From: CAWFKW01 sp964568655 | Lineage (GTDB): Bacteria > Bacteroidota > Ignavibacteria > Tepidaquicellales > OLB5 | DNA length: 7,283 nucleotides | Assembly: GCA_964568655.1 (NCBI GenBank) | Contig: CAZMRG010000157.1 | Span: forward strand, 1 to 7,283 | Direction: 5' to 3' | Shown here: piece after piece, positions 6,310-7,283 of the stretch | Layout of the letters: every line of letters begins with the position of its first letter | Position numbering within the stretch: position 1 is the first letter of the stretch | Program-made: the position numbers and the translations under genes | Notes under the pieces: model-generated | Database searches by the model: none | The model's input: the letters and a program-made list of their open reading frames with translations, nothing else | Told to the model about the DNA's origin: nothing

Positions 6310-7283
6310 ATGAACCTCAAAGAAAGTTTAATATCAGCCATTACGTCAATCAGGGGCAATAAGCTTAGGGCTTCGCTTACCCTGCTCGGTATTGTTATCG
6401 GCGTGTTTTCTATCATCGGCGTTATGACGCTTCTTGACGCGCTGCAAAAGGGACTTGATGGAGGCTTAAGCCAGTTAGGCACAAATACGTTCCAGGTTCA
6501 GAAATTTCCCGCATTGCAGTTTGGCGGCCCAGGCGCAAGAAGAAAGTTTGAAAAGAGAAAAGACATTACACTCGATGAAGGATTCAGGCTGAAAGATGAA
6601 GCGACTGAATATAAATATATTGGACTTGAAGACTGGGTTGGCGGAAAAGTCGCAAAGTACGGCGGGCAGCAAACTAACCCAAACTCGCAGGTCGGCGGCG
6701 TAACAACAGAGTTTCTTCCGGCAAATAATTATACTCTTGGAGACGGCAGATGGTTTACCGAGGCTGATATACAATCACAGCGGCACATTTGTGTTCTTGG
6801 TATGGATATAGTTGATAAGATATTTCTTAATGTGAATCCTATTGGAAAAGATATTGAAGTAGACGGAAACAAGTATCAGGTAATAGGCATACTTACCGCT
6901 AAGGGACAAAGCTTAGGGCAGAGCCAGGATAATATTATCGTCATACCTATAAGAACGATGGACCAGGTTTATGGCGGTAGGCCGACTCATTCTATAAACA
7001 TTACGGTTACTGCTGAAAGCAAAGAAACATATGATGCTACAGTTGAACATATAATAGGAGTGATGAGACAGATAAGGCGCGTTCCCCCCGGTGCAGAAAA
7101 TGATTTTGAGATCTGGTCAAATGAATCGCTTATAGGGCAGGCTGCCAGCTTCACTCAATATTTTAAATACGGAGCCGGAGTAATTTCATTTATTTCGCTC
7201 ATAGCTGCCGGCGTAGGCATCATGAATATTATGCTCGTGACTGTAACAGAGCGAACAAAAGAAATTGGTATCAGGATGGCTAT
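6310..7283 (+). CDS. MacB/FtsX-type ABC permease (second of two), 3'-truncated by the window edge
   Basis: ATG at 6310 opens a frame that runs uninterrupted for 324 codons to the end of the window. The N-terminal SIRGNKLRASLTLLGIVIG stretch and TM1 (about 21-43) match the MacB permease family. A periplasmic domain (about 44-287) carries the same landmarks as the first permease: GDGRWFTEADI, CVLGMDIVDKIF, NPIGKDIEV, YQVIGIL and IIVIPI. TM2 (about 288-312) is followed by VTERTKEIGIRMA, where the sequence ends, so TM3, TM4 and the C-terminus are missing (roughly 85 residues expected). There is no ATPase domain at the N-terminus. It differs clearly from the first permease over most of the periplasmic region, including a basic RRKFEKRKD stretch at 77-85, so it is a paralogue and not a recent duplicate. 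The start lies 11 nt after the small exported protein gene, with no strong Shine-Dalgarno. It would share the upstream ATPase unless another is encoded beyond the window. Confidence 0.94.
   Translation, partial: MNLKESLISAITSIRGNKLRASLTLLGIVIGVFSIIGVMTLLDALQKGLDGGLSQLGTNTFQVQKFPALQFGGPGARRKFEKRKDITLDEGFRLKDEATEYKYIGLEDWVGGKVAKYGGQQTNPNSQVGGVTTEFLPANNYTLGDGRWFTEADIQSQRHICVLGMDIVDKIFLNVNPIGKDIEVDGNKYQVIGILTAKGQSLGQSQDNIIVIPIRTMDQVYGGRPTHSINITVTAESKETYDATVEHIIGVMRQIRRVPPGAENDFEIWSNESLIGQAASFTQYFKYGAGVISFISLIAAGVGIMNIMLVTVTERTKEIGIRMA

Noticed and set aside
6475..6774. Antisense open frame of 99 codons in the last kilobase
   Set aside because: The plus strand here encodes the periplasmic domain of the second permease, which is open to the window edge; the antisense frame has no independent support.
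4654..7283. Recent tandem duplication of the permease gene
   Set aside because: Similarity is confined to family landmarks such as the TM1 region and the ERTKEIGIR loop; most of the periplasmic domain differs, so the divergence is old.

Overview
The window is one continuous, co-directional (+ strand) gene cluster for a MacAB-TolC-like tripartite ABC export system. Both ends are cut: the first gene lacks its 5' part and the last lacks its 3' part. The organism is a Gram-negative bacterium, because an outer-membrane TolC-family protein and a periplasmic adaptor are encoded together. Several things suggest the FCB group (Bacteroidota / Ignavibacteriota-Chlorobiota relatives): moderately AT-rich DNA, few strong Shine-Dalgarno sites, repeated TTG starts, signal peptides ending in '...A-Q', and a stand-alone domain resembling the FlgD-Ig-like beta domains common in that group. 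The lineage is inferred from style only, not from a marker gene.

Layout: (1) 3-1004, C-terminal 333 residues of a TolC-family outer-membrane efflux protein; (2) 1040-2356, a membrane-anchored HlyD/MacA-type adaptor; (3) 2367-3101, a stand-alone MacB/LolD/FtsE-type ATPase with all expected motifs and a TTG start after a good Shine-Dalgarno; (4) 3134-4657, a secreted TPR-rich protein; (5) 4654-5880, a MacB-type permease without ATPase domain, overlapping gene 4 by 4 nt; (6) 5873-6298, a small secreted beta-rich protein overlapping gene 5 by 8 nt; (7) 6310-end, a second, divergent MacB-type permease cut by the window edge. Intergenic gaps are 35, 10, 32, -4, -8 and 11 nt, so a single transcript is very likely. 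I see no internal promoter or convincing terminator.

How it may work: the ATPase would drive one or both four-TM permeases, the adaptor would couple them to the TolC-like channel, and substrate would leave the periplasm across the outer membrane. Three points differ from textbook MacAB-TolC. The ATPase is separate from the permease. There are two non-identical permeases for one ATPase in view, which could form a LolC/LolE-like heterodimer or two alternative transporters. Two predicted exported proteins of unassigned function (a TPR protein and a one-domain Ig-like protein) are interleaved with, and overlap, the permease genes. This accessory pair is the most novel part of the window. The substrate cannot be read from the sequence.

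No tRNA, rRNA, mobile element, CRISPR array or long repeat was seen, and no gene-free stretch exceeds about 35 nt.
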